A stretch of 64,000 nucleotides of DNA from NCBI RefSeq assembly GCF_016865425.1, contig NZ_AP023355.1, forward strand, positions 3,408,198 through 3,472,197, read 5' to 3'. Below the pieces are notes generated by a model that saw only the letters and a list, made by a program, of their open reading frames with translations, did no database searches and was not told the origin of the DNA. The translations under genes were made by a program, and so were the position numbers. This document shows positions 54,086 to 62,808 of the stretch, in pieces. How positions within the stretch are numbered: the stretch's first letter is position 1; each line of letters opens with the position of its first letter. The DNA comes from Actinocatenispora thailandica. Its GTDB lineage: Bacteria > Actinomycetota > Actinomycetes > Mycobacteriales > Micromonosporaceae.

Positions 54086-54862
54086 GTGGCGACAACGGTC
54101 ACCACGGCGACGGGCGTCGCGGCCCGAGCAGTGGACGTGTGGAAGCTGTACGGCACCGGCGAGGCCCAGATCGCGGCGCTGCGCAACATCAACGTCGAGT
54201 TCGAGCGGGGGCGCTACACCGCGATCATGGGGCCGTCCGGCTCCGGCAAGTCGACGCTGATGCACTGCCTGGCCGGGCTGGACTCGACCAGCCGGGGCTC
54301 GGTGTACATCGGCGAGACCGAGGTGACGCGGCTCGGCGACAAGGGGCTGACCGAGCTGCGGCGCGACAAGGTCGGCTTCATCTTCCAGCAGTTCAACCTG
54401 TTGCCGACACTGACGGCGCAGGAGAACATCCTGCTGCCACTGTCGATCGCCGGCCGCAAGCCGGACCAGGCGTGGTTCGACACCATCGTGGACACCGTCG
54501 GGCTGCGCGACCGGCTGGGGCACCGGCCGACGCAGATGTCCGGCGGCCAGCAGCAGCGGGTGGCGTGTGCCCGGGCCCTGGTGTCCCGGCCCGAGGTGGT
54601 GTTCGCCGACGAGCCGACCGGCAACCTCGACTCCCGGTCCGGCCAGGAGGTGCTGGGGTTCCTGCGCGACTCGGTACGCCAGTTCGGGCAGACCATCGTG
54701 ATGGTCACGCACGACCCGAACGCCGCGTCGTACGCCGACCGGGTGGTGTTCCTGGCCGACGGCGCCATCGTCGACGAGCTGCACGACCCGACCGCGGACG
54801 CGGTGCTGGAGAAGATGAAGAACCTGGACAAGGTCGGCGAGCACCCGCGGGGTGACGCCTGA
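54086..54862 (+). CDS. ABC transporter ATP-binding protein (MacB/LolD type)
   Basis: 258 aa. DVWKLYGTGEAQIAALRNINVEFERG, Walker A GPSGSGKST, Q-loop FIFQQFNLLPTLTAQENI, signature MSGGQQQRVACARAL, Walker B VVFADEPTGNLD, H-loop MVTHD. The long N-terminal strand and LTALENV-like segment fit MacB/LolD mechanotransmission ATPases. GTG 54086 with GGGGGAGG 4 nt upstream. Stop overlaps the permease start (TGATG-type). Confidence 0.97.
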   Translation: MATTVTTATGVAARAVDVWKLYGTGEAQIAALRNINVEFERGRYTAIMGPSGSGKSTLMHCLAGLDSTSRGSVYIGETEVTRLGDKGLTELRRDKVGFIFQQFNLLPTLTAQENILLPLSIAGRKPDQAWFDTIVDTVGLRDRLGHRPTQMSGGQQQRVACARALVSRPEVVFADEPTGNLDSRSGQEVLGFLRDSVRQFGQTIVMVTHDPNAASYADRVVFLADGAIVDELHDPTADAVLEKMKNLDKVGEHPRGDA

Positions 54863-57419
54863 TGTTCCGGGCCGTGTTGAAGAGCCTGCTCGCCCGCAAG
54901 ATCCGACTCGTGCTGTCGGGCCTCGCGGTCGTGCTGGGCGTGATGTTCGTGGCCGGCTCGCTGGTGCTGACCACCTCGCTGGGAGACTCGTTCAGCAACC
55001 TGTTCGCCACCGCGTACCAGAACACCGACGTGCAGGTGGCGCCGAAGCCGGCGCCGGGGCAGAACGCGAACTCCGGACCGTCCGCGGCACGTGGCGCGAC
55101 GGTACCCGAGTCGGTGGTGCGCACCGTGCGGGGCGTCGACGGGGTACGGGCCGCGCACGGTCAGGTGATGACCAACGGCACCGTGCCGCTGGGCTCGGAC
55201 GGCAAGGCGATCCCGTCGACCACCGGCCAGCAGTACGGCGGGAACTGGACCGGCACCAACAGCGTGGTGCAGCTACGCTCCGGGCACGGCCCGCGGGCAC
55301 CCGACGAGGTCGTGATCAACGCCGGGCTGGCCAAGACCGGCAGCTTCCGGGTCGGCGACCCGATCAAGGCGATCATCAGCGGCAAGACGCACACCTTCCG
55401 AGTGGTCGGCATCTACGGCTACTCCGGCAACCGGGACTCGCTCGGCGGCGAGACGAGCATGCAGTTCACCACCGCCACCGCGCAGCGGCTGCTGCTCGGC
55501 CGGACCGGGGTGTACAGCGACGTGACGGTGACCGCGGCCTCCGGCGTGTCGCAGCAGGCGCTGGCCGACCGGATCGGCAGCCGGCTCGGCGACGGCTACC
55601 AGGTGCAGACCGGCAAGGAGCTGACGAAGAAGACCACGGACTCGTTGAAGCAGGGGTTGAAGTTCCTCAACTACATCCTGCTCGGCTTCGCCGGGGTGGC
55701 GCTGTTCGTCGGCGCGTTCCTGATCCTCAACACGTTCTCCATCATCGTCGCGCAGCGCACCCGGGAGCTGGCCCTGATGCGGGCGCTCGGCGCCAGCCGG
55801 CGGCAGATGATCGGCTCGGTGCTGCTGGAGGCGGTGGTCATCGGTGTGCTGGCCGGCGCGCTGGGGCTGCTCGCCGGCATCGGCGTCGGCGCCGCGCTCG
55901 GCTACGTGTTCACCCACGTCGGCGGCGGCAACCTGCAGCTGTCGATCGGGGTACCGGCCAGCGCGGTCATCGCGTCGTTCGCGGTGGGCATCGTGATCAC
56001 CGTGGTGGCGGCGCTGTTCCCGTCGCTGCGCGCCTCCCGGATCCCGCCGGTGGCGGCGATGCGGGACGCAGCGACGCCGGACCGGCCGCTGACCCGGATC
56101 AGCGTGATCGGTGGCGTGGTGTTCCTCGGGGGCGCGGCGGTGCTGGGCCTCGGCCTGTTCGGCTCGCTGTCCGGGACCGCCACGCTGTGGGCGATCCTCG
56201 CCGGTGTGCTGATCGCGTTCATCGGGGTGGCGCTGCTGACGCCGCTGGTCGCCCGGCCCGTGGTCGGCGGCATCGGCCGGCTCATGTCGTTCACCACGGC
56301 GGGCAAGCTCGGCCGGCGCAATTCGGCGCGCAACCCGCGGCGTACCGCGGTCACCGCCGCGGCGCTGATGGTCGGCATCGCGCTGATCACCGGCGTGTCC
56401 ACGGTGCTGTCCTCGGTGCAGAGCAGCATCGACAGGCTGGCCAACGAGCAGATCAAGGCCGATCTGATCGTGTCCGGCCAGCAGACCTCCGAGGTACCGC
56501 CGAGCTTCGACTCCGCGCTGCTGGGCAAGATGCGTGGCATCTCCGGGGTCTCCTCGGTGGCCGGCATCTACCGCACCAGCGGGCAGGTCGACGGCAAGAC
56601 GACCGGGCTGGCCGCGACCGACGACGTGCCGGCGCTGGAGAAGTCGCTGAGCATCCGCCGCTCGTCCGGCTCGATCTCCGGGCTGCGCGACCACCAGGCG
56701 ATGGTGGACAGCAAGACCGCCAAGTCCGACCACCTGAAGGTCGGCGACACGGTACGGGTGCGGCTGCCGCGCGGTGGCGGCACCTACACGGTGTCCGGGA
56801 TCTACAAGTCCGGTCAGGGCGGGATGTCCGGCTGGCTGCTGCCGCACGCCGCAGTGCGCGGGTTCGGTCTCACCAGCCCGACCTCGGCCTACCTCACGGT
56901 GGCCGGCTCCGGCTCGACCGCGGCGGTGAAGAAGCAGGTCGACGCGCTGCTCGCGGACAACCCGCTGATCACGGTGGCGGACCGCAGCGACTACGTGCAC
57001 CAGCAGACGTCGACGTTCGACACGGTGCAGACCATGATCCAGATCCTGCTGACCCTGGCGATCATCATCGCCGCGCTGGGCGTGGTCAACACGCTGGCGC
57101 TGTCGGTGATCGAACGGACCCGGGAGCTGGGGCTGCTGCGGGCGATCGGGATGAAGCGCCGGCAGGTGATGAGCATGATCACCGTCGAGTCGGTGACGAT
57201 CTCGGTGTTCGGCGCGGTGCTCGGCCTCGTCGTCGGCGCCGGGTTGGGCGCGGCGGTGGTCCGGGCGCTGCACGACCAGGGGATCACCCAGCTCAGCTTC
57301 TCCTGGGGCTGATGGTCGCGTACCTGATCCTCGCGGCCGTGATCGGTGTGCTGGCGGCGATCCTGCCGTCGATTCGCGCCGCCCGGCTCAACGTGCTCAA
57401 CGCGATCGCGTACGAGTAG
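54862..57419 (+). pseudogene. MacB/FtsX-type ABC permease, frameshifted at the last helix
   Basis: FtsX-like permease with two FtsX cores (about 260-400 and 700-850) and two extracytoplasmic MacB-type domains. KIRLVLSGLAVVLGVMFVAGSLVL is the first helix; IVAQRTRELALMRALGASRRQM and VIERTRELGLLRAIGMKRRQVM are the coupling motifs. After QLSFSWG the frame stops at 57312; reading one base back gives LMVAYLILAAVIGVLAAILPSIRAARLNVLNAIAYE, the normal last helix and end. A missing base in TGGGG (57303-57308) explains it; 852 aa restored. It probably exports peptides or antibiotics, or controls cell-wall stress. Confidence 0.85.
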
Positions 57420-57426
57420 GCGCTGG

Positions 57427-57456
57427 TGGCGGCGGGCGGGCCAGGATGGCCGGCCC
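57427..57456. terminator. Hairpin after the ABC transporter
   Basis: GGCGGGCGGGCC - AGGAT - GGCCGGCCCGCC, a 12-bp stem with one mismatch, 8 nt after the permease stop. No U-tract. Confidence 0.65.
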
Positions 57457-57561
57457 GCCGTCGACCTCGCTCCGCGACGCCGATACCCCGAACCGGCCGA
57501 AACGGCCCGGTCGGCCGGCCACGGCACCGGCACGGCAGCACCGGATGTCGGAGCCGGTTGC

Positions 57562-57567
57562 TACGGT
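57562..57567 (+). promoter_or_regulatory. Leaderless -10 of the LLM oxidoreductase
   Basis: TACGGT ends 6 nt before GTG 57574. No Shine-Dalgarno. Confidence 0.5.
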
Positions 57568-57573
57568 CGCACG

Positions 57574-58434
57574 GTGAGCGAAAGCAGCCGGCGCCGGCTG
57601 GGCGTCATGTACGACCGGGACCGTGCCCCGGAGGGCCTGCCCGCCTTCGCCCGCGCGCTGGACGAGCTGCCCGTCGACGACCTGTGGGTGGTCGAGGACC
57701 TGAGCTGGGCCGGTGGCGTGACCTCGGCGGCGATCGCGTTGGGCGCCAGCGAGCGGCTGCGGGTGGGCCTGGGCATCGCACCGGCACCGCTGCGCAACCC
57801 GGTGTTGCTCGCGATGGAGCTGGCCACCCTCGCCCGCGTCCACCCAGGGCGGCTGATCGCCGGCATCGGCCACGGCGTACCGGGCTGGATGGACCAGGTC
57901 GGCGCCGGCACCCCGCACAAGCTGGCGCTGCTGGGCGAGACCATCACCGCGGTGCAGACGCTGCTGCGCGGCGAGACGCTCACCCTGCGCGGCGAGGTGA
58001 TCCATGTCGACGGGGTGACGCTGGTGCACCCGCCGTCCGTCGTGCCGCCGGTCGTCGCCGGCGTCGTCGGGCCACGCTCGCTGGCGCTCGCCGGCCGGGT
58101 CGCCGACGGCACGATCCTGCCGGAGGGCATCGGCCCGGCCGGGGTCACCGCCGCGCTGGCGCGGATCGATGCGACGGCACCGCACGAGCTGACCGTCTTC
58201 ACCTACCTGTCGCTGGACACCGACGCGCCCGCCTTCACCGAGATGGTGACCGACCAGGCGCGGTGGCTCGGCGTAGCGCCCGACGCGATGCACTCGGCGG
58301 CCGGCGACCCGGCCACGGCCGCCGACCGGGTCCGGCAGCTCTGGGATGCCGGCGCCGGGACCGTCGCGGTCCGGCCGTTCACCGCCGATCCGATCGCCGA
58401 GGTACGCGCCCTGCTCGCCGCCCTCGGCCGCTGA
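57574..58434 (+). CDS. LLM-class (probably F420-dependent) oxidoreductase
   Basis: 286 aa, luciferase-like TIM barrel. LPVDDLWVVEDLSWAGG with the acidic cofactor strand, LGIAPAPLRNPVLLAMELATLARVHPGRLIAGIGHGV, and PPVVAGVVGPRSLALAGRVADGTILPEG. F420 use is inferred from family and actinobacterial context; FMN is possible. No partner genes point to a pathway. Confidence 0.88.
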   Translation: MSESSRRRLGVMYDRDRAPEGLPAFARALDELPVDDLWVVEDLSWAGGVTSAAIALGASERLRVGLGIAPAPLRNPVLLAMELATLARVHPGRLIAGIGHGVPGWMDQVGAGTPHKLALLGETITAVQTLLRGETLTLRGEVIHVDGVTLVHPPSVVPPVVAGVVGPRSLALAGRVADGTILPEGIGPAGVTAALARIDATAPHELTVFTYLSLDTDAPAFTEMVTDQARWLGVAPDAMHSAAGDPATAADRVRQLWDAGAGTVAVRPFTADPIAEVRALLAALGR

Positions 58435-58647
58435 CGCTGCTGGCGCCGCTCGGTCGGCGACCCCGCTCGCGGCCCCATCGAGAGCACCTGGTCGAGCGTG
58501 ACCGCCTCTTACCGCTGGCCGCCGAGCCGCACGCTCCACCCGCCCGTGCCGGGTCGCCGAGGCGACCACCTCCCCCGCCGCGCACACCCGCGCCACCTGC
58601 CCAGGCCGTACGTCGGGCCGGCGCGCGGGACGGTTCTGCACGCCGGC

Positions 58648-59409
58648 TCAGAGGGCCGATCCGCCGGTGGCATCGAGGACCTGCCCGGTCACCCAGCGCG
58701 CGTCGTCGCCGACCACGAACGCGACCACGTCGGCGATGTCGCCGGGCTGACCGACCCGGCCGAACGCGGAGAAGTCCGCCGCCCACCGGGCGCGCTCGGG
58801 GTCGGCCAACCAGGGGTTGACGTCGGTCTCGACGATGCCGGGCGACACCGCGTTCACGGTGATCGCGCGCGGGCCGAGCTGCTTGGCCAGGTTACGGCTG
58901 AACGCTTCCACCGCACCCTTCGTCGCCGCGTACCCGATGATGTCGGGCAGCGCGATCCGGGTGACACCCGACGAGATGTTGACGATCCGGCCGCCGTCCC
59001 GCAGCCGCGGCAACGCCTGCTGGACCAGGAACATCGGCGCCTTCACGTTGACCGCGAACAGCGCGTCGAAGCCCGCCGGGGTCAGTCCGGCGAGATCGTC
59101 GCTGGTGCCGATGGCCGCGTTGTTGACGAGGATGTCCAGGCCACCACGCCGGTCGTACTCGGTGATCCCGGTGTCGAAGGCCGCGAGCAGCGTGTCGACG
59201 TCACCAGGTACGCCCAGTTCGGCGCGGACGCCGAACGCGGCGCCGCCGCGCTCCCGGATCCCGGCCACCACCTCGTCGGCGGCACCCGCGCTGCGGTGAT
59301 AGTGCACGGCCACGATCGCGCCGTCGGCCGCGAGGCGCTCCGCGATGGCCCGCCCGATGCCCCGGCTCGCCCCGGTAACCAGCGCGGTCTTGCCCGTCAG
59401 CATGCTCAT
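58648..59409 (-). CDS. Short-chain dehydrogenase/reductase
   Basis: 253 aa. KTALVTGASRGIGRAIAERLAADGA (TGxxxGxG), NNAAIG, the catalytic ISSGVTRI Ser, YAATKGAVE (YxxxK), and PGIVETDVNPWLAD. The C-terminus VTGQVLDATGGSAL is classical FabG-like. It is probably NADPH-dependent; the substrate is unknown. Divergent from a TetR gene whose operators overlap its promoter, so the pair forms a small regulated unit. ATG 59409 or 59403. Confidence 0.95.
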   Translation of the reverse strand: MSMLTGKTALVTGASRGIGRAIAERLAADGAIVAVHYHRSAGAADEVVAGIRERGGAAFGVRAELGVPGDVDTLLAAFDTGITEYDRRGGLDILVNNAAIGTSDDLAGLTPAGFDALFAVNVKAPMFLVQQALPRLRDGGRIVNISSGVTRIALPDIIGYAATKGAVEAFSRNLAKQLGPRAITVNAVSPGIVETDVNPWLADPERARWAADFSAFGRVGQPGDIADVVAFVVGDDARWVTGQVLDATGGSAL

Positions 59410-59426
59410 GTCGCATCCGTTCCAAT

Positions 59427-59486
59427 TCTGTAGCGATCACTATGGCGACTGCACCGTAGCAGATTATTTAGCGATCGCTATAGACT
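59427..59486. promoter_or_regulatory. Two TetR operators in the SDR/TetR divergent region
   Basis: TAGCGATCGCTA (59469-59480) is a perfect 12-bp palindrome next to the tetR -10 TAGACT (59481-59486). TAGCGATCACTA (59431-59442) differs at one position and overlaps the SDR -10 TACAGA (59432-59427). Centre-to-centre distance is 38 bp. Placement allows the regulator to repress both genes. Confidence 0.75.
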
Positions 59487-59492
59487 GCCGGC

Positions 59493-60101
59493 ATGGCCAC
59501 CACGAAGGGGCGTCCGCGCAGCTTCGATCGCAGCGCGGCACTCGCCGCCGCCCAGCGACTGTTCTGGGAGCACGGGTACGAGGCGACCTCGATCGCCGCG
59601 CTGACCACGGCGATGGGCATCAGGCCGCCCAGCCTGTACGCGGCCTTCGGCGACAAGCGCGGGCTGTTCGAGGAGGTCGTCGAGACCTACGGGGCGAACG
59701 AGGGCGCGGTGCTGCAGCGCGCGCTGGATTCGGCTGAGCAGGTGCGCCCGGCGTTCCGGTCGATGCTGCACGCTCTGGCCGATGCCTACACGGCCCCCGG
59801 CCAACCCCGCGGCTGCCTCGTCATCACCGCCGCGAACTCGTGCGGGCCGGACAACCCGGAGGTAGCCGAGAGCCTGCGCCGCCGGCGGTCCGCCAACCTG
59901 GACGTGTTCACCGGACGGTTCGCCGCCGCCATGCGCCGCGGCGAGCTGCCTGCCGACACCGATCCGGCCGCGCTCGCCGGGTTCTTCGCCGCCGTGGTCG
60001 AGGGCATGTCGCAACGGGCCCGGGATCGCGCCAGCACCGCCGAACTGCACGCCATCGCCGATCTCGCCCTCGCCGCGCTCCCCGCCGAGCCAACCCGCTG
60101 A
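59493..60101 (+). CDS. TetR family transcriptional regulator
   Basis: 202 aa. RPRSFDRSAALAAAQRLFWEHGYEATSIAALTTAMGIRPPSLYAAFGDKRGLFEEVV is the TetR HTH (about 8-60). The ligand domain has RGCLVITAANSCGPDNPEV, a pattern of the AcrR/ComR-like group with a Cys that may sense reactive compounds. ATG 59493; TAGACT ends 6 nt before it. Represses itself and the divergent SDR by inference. Confidence 0.95.
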   Translation: MATTKGRPRSFDRSAALAAAQRLFWEHGYEATSIAALTTAMGIRPPSLYAAFGDKRGLFEEVVETYGANEGAVLQRALDSAEQVRPAFRSMLHALADAYTAPGQPRGCLVITAANSCGPDNPEVAESLRRRRSANLDVFTGRFAAAMRRGELPADTDPAALAGFFAAVVEGMSQRARDRASTAELHAIADLALAALPAEPTR

Positions 60102-60140
60102 CCGCGGCGTCGACAGCCCGCCGCGCGCCCCGGCACCCTG

Positions 60141-60180
60141 CGGCTGCGGTTGCGGCGGCTGCGGTTGCGGCGGCTTGCCG
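60141..60180. repeat. 15-bp tandem repeat
   Basis: CGGCTGCGGTTGCGG twice exactly (60141-60155, 60156-60170), then a partial copy, in the gap between the convergent TetR and GT60-like genes. The remaining 60102-60327 shows no coding signal. Confidence 0.8.
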
Positions 60181-60327
60181 ACTGCTGCGGCGCCTCACCT
60201 GGCTCCGCGGTACTCTGCCGACGCCGCGGCAGCGTCGTCGGCGCAGGCTCGGCGCGGCGCCGACGACGCGTCAGGCACACCGCCCGCCCGGTCGGTACCC
60301 GATCGGTGCGCCGCCGGGCCGATTGCG

Positions 60328-61248
60328 TCAGCGCAGCGCGGGAGCGGGTGGCTCGGTGCCGAGCCTGGCCGCCTCCGCAGCGGTGCGCCGCTGGAAGTCG
60401 ATGCCCGCGTACGCCTGGTAGTCGGCCATCGTCCGCTCCTCCCCCGCGGCCAGCTCGCCGAACATCGGCCAGGTCAGCAAGGTGCGCACCCGCCGCCGGC
60501 CGGCCCGGTCCAGCTCGTACCAGGGTTCGTCGGCGCCGGCGTGGTCGTCCCAGTGGTGTGGCTGGTCCGCACGGATGTAGTAGTGCCACGCGAGGATCTC
60601 GCCCGGGTGGAACAGGTCGTATCCGTGGGTGAACGCGCGGGTGGCGAGGTTGATCTCCTCACCCATGAAGTAGATCTTCTCGTCGTAGCGGACCTCGCGG
60701 ACGAACGAGCCCGGCGCGAACAGGAAGCCGGCAGCAAGGAACCGGGCCCGTACGGGCTTGGGTGACTGCGGGTCGGCCGCCAGGAAGACCTGGCCGACCT
60801 CGGGCAGGCCGTCCTCGGTCCAGCCGGCCAGCACGATCGCGGTGGGCTGGGTCGCGCCGTCGAGTTCCCGCGCCGGGTCGTAGGCGGCGGGGTAGGCGGT
60901 GACGATCGGCTTCGCGGCGCCGGTCTGTGCCGCGATCGCGACCAGCCGTTCGTCCCAGCCCGGGGCGAAGCGGGTGTGGCTGTCGACCTGCAGGTACCAG
61001 TCGGAGTCGACGTAGTGCTGCTGGATCCTGGCGCGCGCCCAGCAGGCCCCCCGGCTCTCGCGGGCGTCGAAGTCGAGGATCGTGACCCGCTCGTCGCCGC
61101 GCAGGGCCGACACGTCCTCGTCGCCCCGGTGCTGCCAGTTGACCACGATGCGCAGCTCGTCCGGGGCGGCCGCCTTGGCCAGGCAGTCCAGGACGGTCGG
61201 CACCAGCTCGGGGTCGCGATAGGACGCGACGGACACGAAGATGCTCAC
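60328..61248 (-). CDS. GT60-like GlcNAc-transferase family protein
   Basis: 306 aa. VSIFVSVASYRDPELVPTVLDCL is the family start; ESRGACWARARIQQHYVDSDWYLQVDSHTRFAPGWDERL contains the QVDSHxRF metal-binding stretch; RYDEKIYFMGEEINLATRAFTHGYDLFHP is the second conserved block. These match the family of Skp1-type polypeptide GlcNAc-transferases (GT60). Actual donor and acceptor here are unknown. GTG 61248 overlaps the preceding stop (GTGA); last gene of the putative toxin/immunity operon. Confidence 0.8.
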   Translation of the reverse strand: MSIFVSVASYRDPELVPTVLDCLAKAAAPDELRIVVNWQHRGDEDVSALRGDERVTILDFDARESRGACWARARIQQHYVDSDWYLQVDSHTRFAPGWDERLVAIAAQTGAAKPIVTAYPAAYDPARELDGATQPTAIVLAGWTEDGLPEVGQVFLAADPQSPKPVRARFLAAGFLFAPGSFVREVRYDEKIYFMGEEINLATRAFTHGYDLFHPGEILAWHYYIRADQPHHWDDHAGADEPWYELDRAGRRRVRTLLTWPMFGELAAGEERTMADYQAYAGIDFQRRTAAEAARLGTEPPAPALR

Positions 61249-61559
61249 CACAGGCTCGCCGGCGGCGGCGTCGGGATCTCCGGGAACCCGCGCTGGCGGG
61301 CATGCTCGTTGAGCCAGCGCTCCAGCGGCGGCGCGGACGGTGCCTGCCAGACCTCACCATCCTGGTCGACCACCAGCGGGCCGACCACGACCGCGTCGCG
61401 GAACACGCCCGTCTCGTACCACGCCACCGTGTTGTAGGTGAAGGCCCAGCACCACCGGTAGCCGGTCGGCGGCGCCTCGGACAGCCGCAGCGGCGCCGCC
61501 GGGTCCTGCAACTGGTCGAGTCGCGCCTGGGCACAGGCCCGGGCCTGCTCGGCGTCCAT
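61245..61559 (-). CDS. Imm35/YrhB-like immunity protein
   Basis: 104 aa. MDAEQARACAQARLDQLQ, then YRWCWAFTYNTVAWYETGVF, then VVVGPLVVDQDGEVWQAPSAPPLERWLNEHARQRGF. The order (helix, WxFxYN, G.GP..VD.DGEV) matches the YrhB/Imm35 domain, small proteins that often neutralise polymorphic toxins. GGAAGG lies 7 nt before ATG 61559. Placement after two SseB-domain genes fits a toxin/immunity locus. Confidence 0.7.
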   Translation of the reverse strand: MDAEQARACAQARLDQLQDPAAPLRLSEAPPTGYRWCWAFTYNTVAWYETGVFRDAVVVGPLVVDQDGEVWQAPSAPPLERWLNEHARQRGFPEIPTPPPASLW

Positions 61560-61591
61560 CACTCCGCCTTCCGTGCTCGAATCCGGGCCCG

Positions 61592-62236
61592 TCACCGGGC
61601 CCCCGCCGGCCACGCCGCCGCGAGCCTACCGACCGGGAACGCCGCCCGGATCGCCCGATGGCCGGCGGCGATCTCCTCGTCGCTCATCAGCACCGTGTCG
61701 CGCACGAAGTCGCCGGCCAACCGGAACGCCACCGGGGATGCCGGGTTGAACAGCACGTCGATGCGGTCGGGCAACAACGTGACCAGTTCCATCGGGTCGA
61801 CCCGTCGCCAGCTCACCGCCCCGGCCTGCTGCCGGTGCGCGGCGCTCGTCGCAACGACCACACAGTCCAGTTCGTCGGGCGAGCGGGCGATCAACGGTCG
61901 GCCGGCCGCGTCCAGGGCCAGTTCCAGGGCGGTGTCGCGCAACACCACCTGAATCTGTTCGGCGGTCGCCGCCTCGGCCACCGCCAGCCGGAACAGTGCG
62001 TCCAGCGGATCGGTGGTCGGCTCGGCCGACAGCGGCCGAAAGCCGGGATTGGGGCGCCACCCCGCCAGTTCGCCGTCCGGGCCGACCGGCCAGGCGCCGA
62101 GCACGGCCTCGGTCGCCGGGACGGCGTCCGCCGGCCCCGCCGCCCGGTCGGGGTCGACCAGCAACACGCACTCCGCGCCTTCCACGCCTTCCGCGCCCTC
62201 CGCGCTCACCGCGCCCTCCGCGCCCTCCGCGCTCAC
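61592..62236 (-). CDS. SseB-domain protein, second of a tandem pair
   Basis: 214 aa. An N-terminal EGAEG low-complexity stretch, then an SseB-like fold: PLDALFRLAVAEAATAEQIQVVLRD, then the VVATSAAHRQQAG and RRVDPMELVTLLPDRIDVLFNPASPVAFRL strands. It is a diverged paralogue of the preceding gene. GTG 62236 overlaps the upstream stop (GTGA). SseB-domain proteins in actinobacteria often lie beside ESX or polymorphic-toxin genes; molecular role unknown. Confidence 0.65.
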   Translation of the reverse strand: MSAEGAEGAVSAEGAEGVEGAECVLLVDPDRAAGPADAVPATEAVLGAWPVGPDGELAGWRPNPGFRPLSAEPTTDPLDALFRLAVAEAATAEQIQVVLRDTALELALDAAGRPLIARSPDELDCVVVATSAAHRQQAGAVSWRRVDPMELVTLLPDRIDVLFNPASPVAFRLAGDFVRDTVLMSDEEIAAGHRAIRAAFPVGRLAAAWPAGAR

Positions 62237-62808
62237 CGTCCCAGCACCCCCACCAGGGCGTCGGCCGGGACCCTGGTGGTCGCCGCGCCGGCCGGGTTGA
62301 GGAGCAGATCGTGCCCGTCGGGCAGCCGGGGCACCAGCTCGCGCACCGCGCACACCACCGTGCCCAGGCCGGAGACGGCCGCCGCCTGGTCCTCGGCGGT
62401 GAAGACCGGCACGACCGGGCCGCCCTCCGGATCGATCGCCCGTACCGGCTCACCCCACGCGTCGACCAGGACCGCCACCTGCGCCGCGGCCAGCGCCCCG
62501 AGCAGGGCGTCCAGGTCGCCGTACTCGGTGGCGAGCCGGTAGGCCGCGGCGTCCACCGGGTCGGTCGGCTCCGGCCAACCCAGCGACCACGGCGATGGTC
62601 GGTGACCGGGATTGGCCTCGAACGCACCCGGCCGACCCGCGGTGGCGCACGGCCACTGCCCGACGACCGCCCACTCGGGCACCGGGCCCGAGCCGTCCCA
62701 GTACGGGTCGACCAGCCGCAGCGGCTTGTCCGGCGTCGCGGCGGCCACCAGGTCGACGGGCATCGCCACCGGTTCGTCGCCAGGACCGAGCAGGGTCACC
62801 TCGCTCAT
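62233..62808 (-). CDS. SseB-domain protein, first of a tandem pair
   Basis: 191 aa. LRLVDPYWDGSGPVPEWAVVGQWP, then PVDAAAYRLATEYGDLDALLGALAAAQVAVLVDAW, then VPVFTAEDQAAAVSGLGTVVCAVRELVPRLPDGHDLLLNPAGAATTRV; VPVFTxED and LLLNP are SseB hallmarks. ATG 62808 has GGGAGG 6 nt upstream. An ATGA overlap with the upstream gene exists only if that gene is read with one extra G (see 62805-64000). Confidence 0.7.
   Translation of the reverse strand: MSEVTLLGPGDEPVAMPVDLVAAATPDKPLRLVDPYWDGSGPVPEWAVVGQWPCATAGRPGAFEANPGHRPSPWSLGWPEPTDPVDAAAYRLATEYGDLDALLGALAAAQVAVLVDAWGEPVRAIDPEGGPVVPVFTAEDQAAAVSGLGTVVCAVRELVPRLPDGHDLLLNPAGAATTRVPADALVGVLGR

Noticed and set aside
62450-62804. Extension of the large protein through the SseB gene to 62450
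   Set aside because: The sequence becomes Arg/Gly-rich antiphase to a well-supported SseB gene; a one-base error in the G run is simpler.
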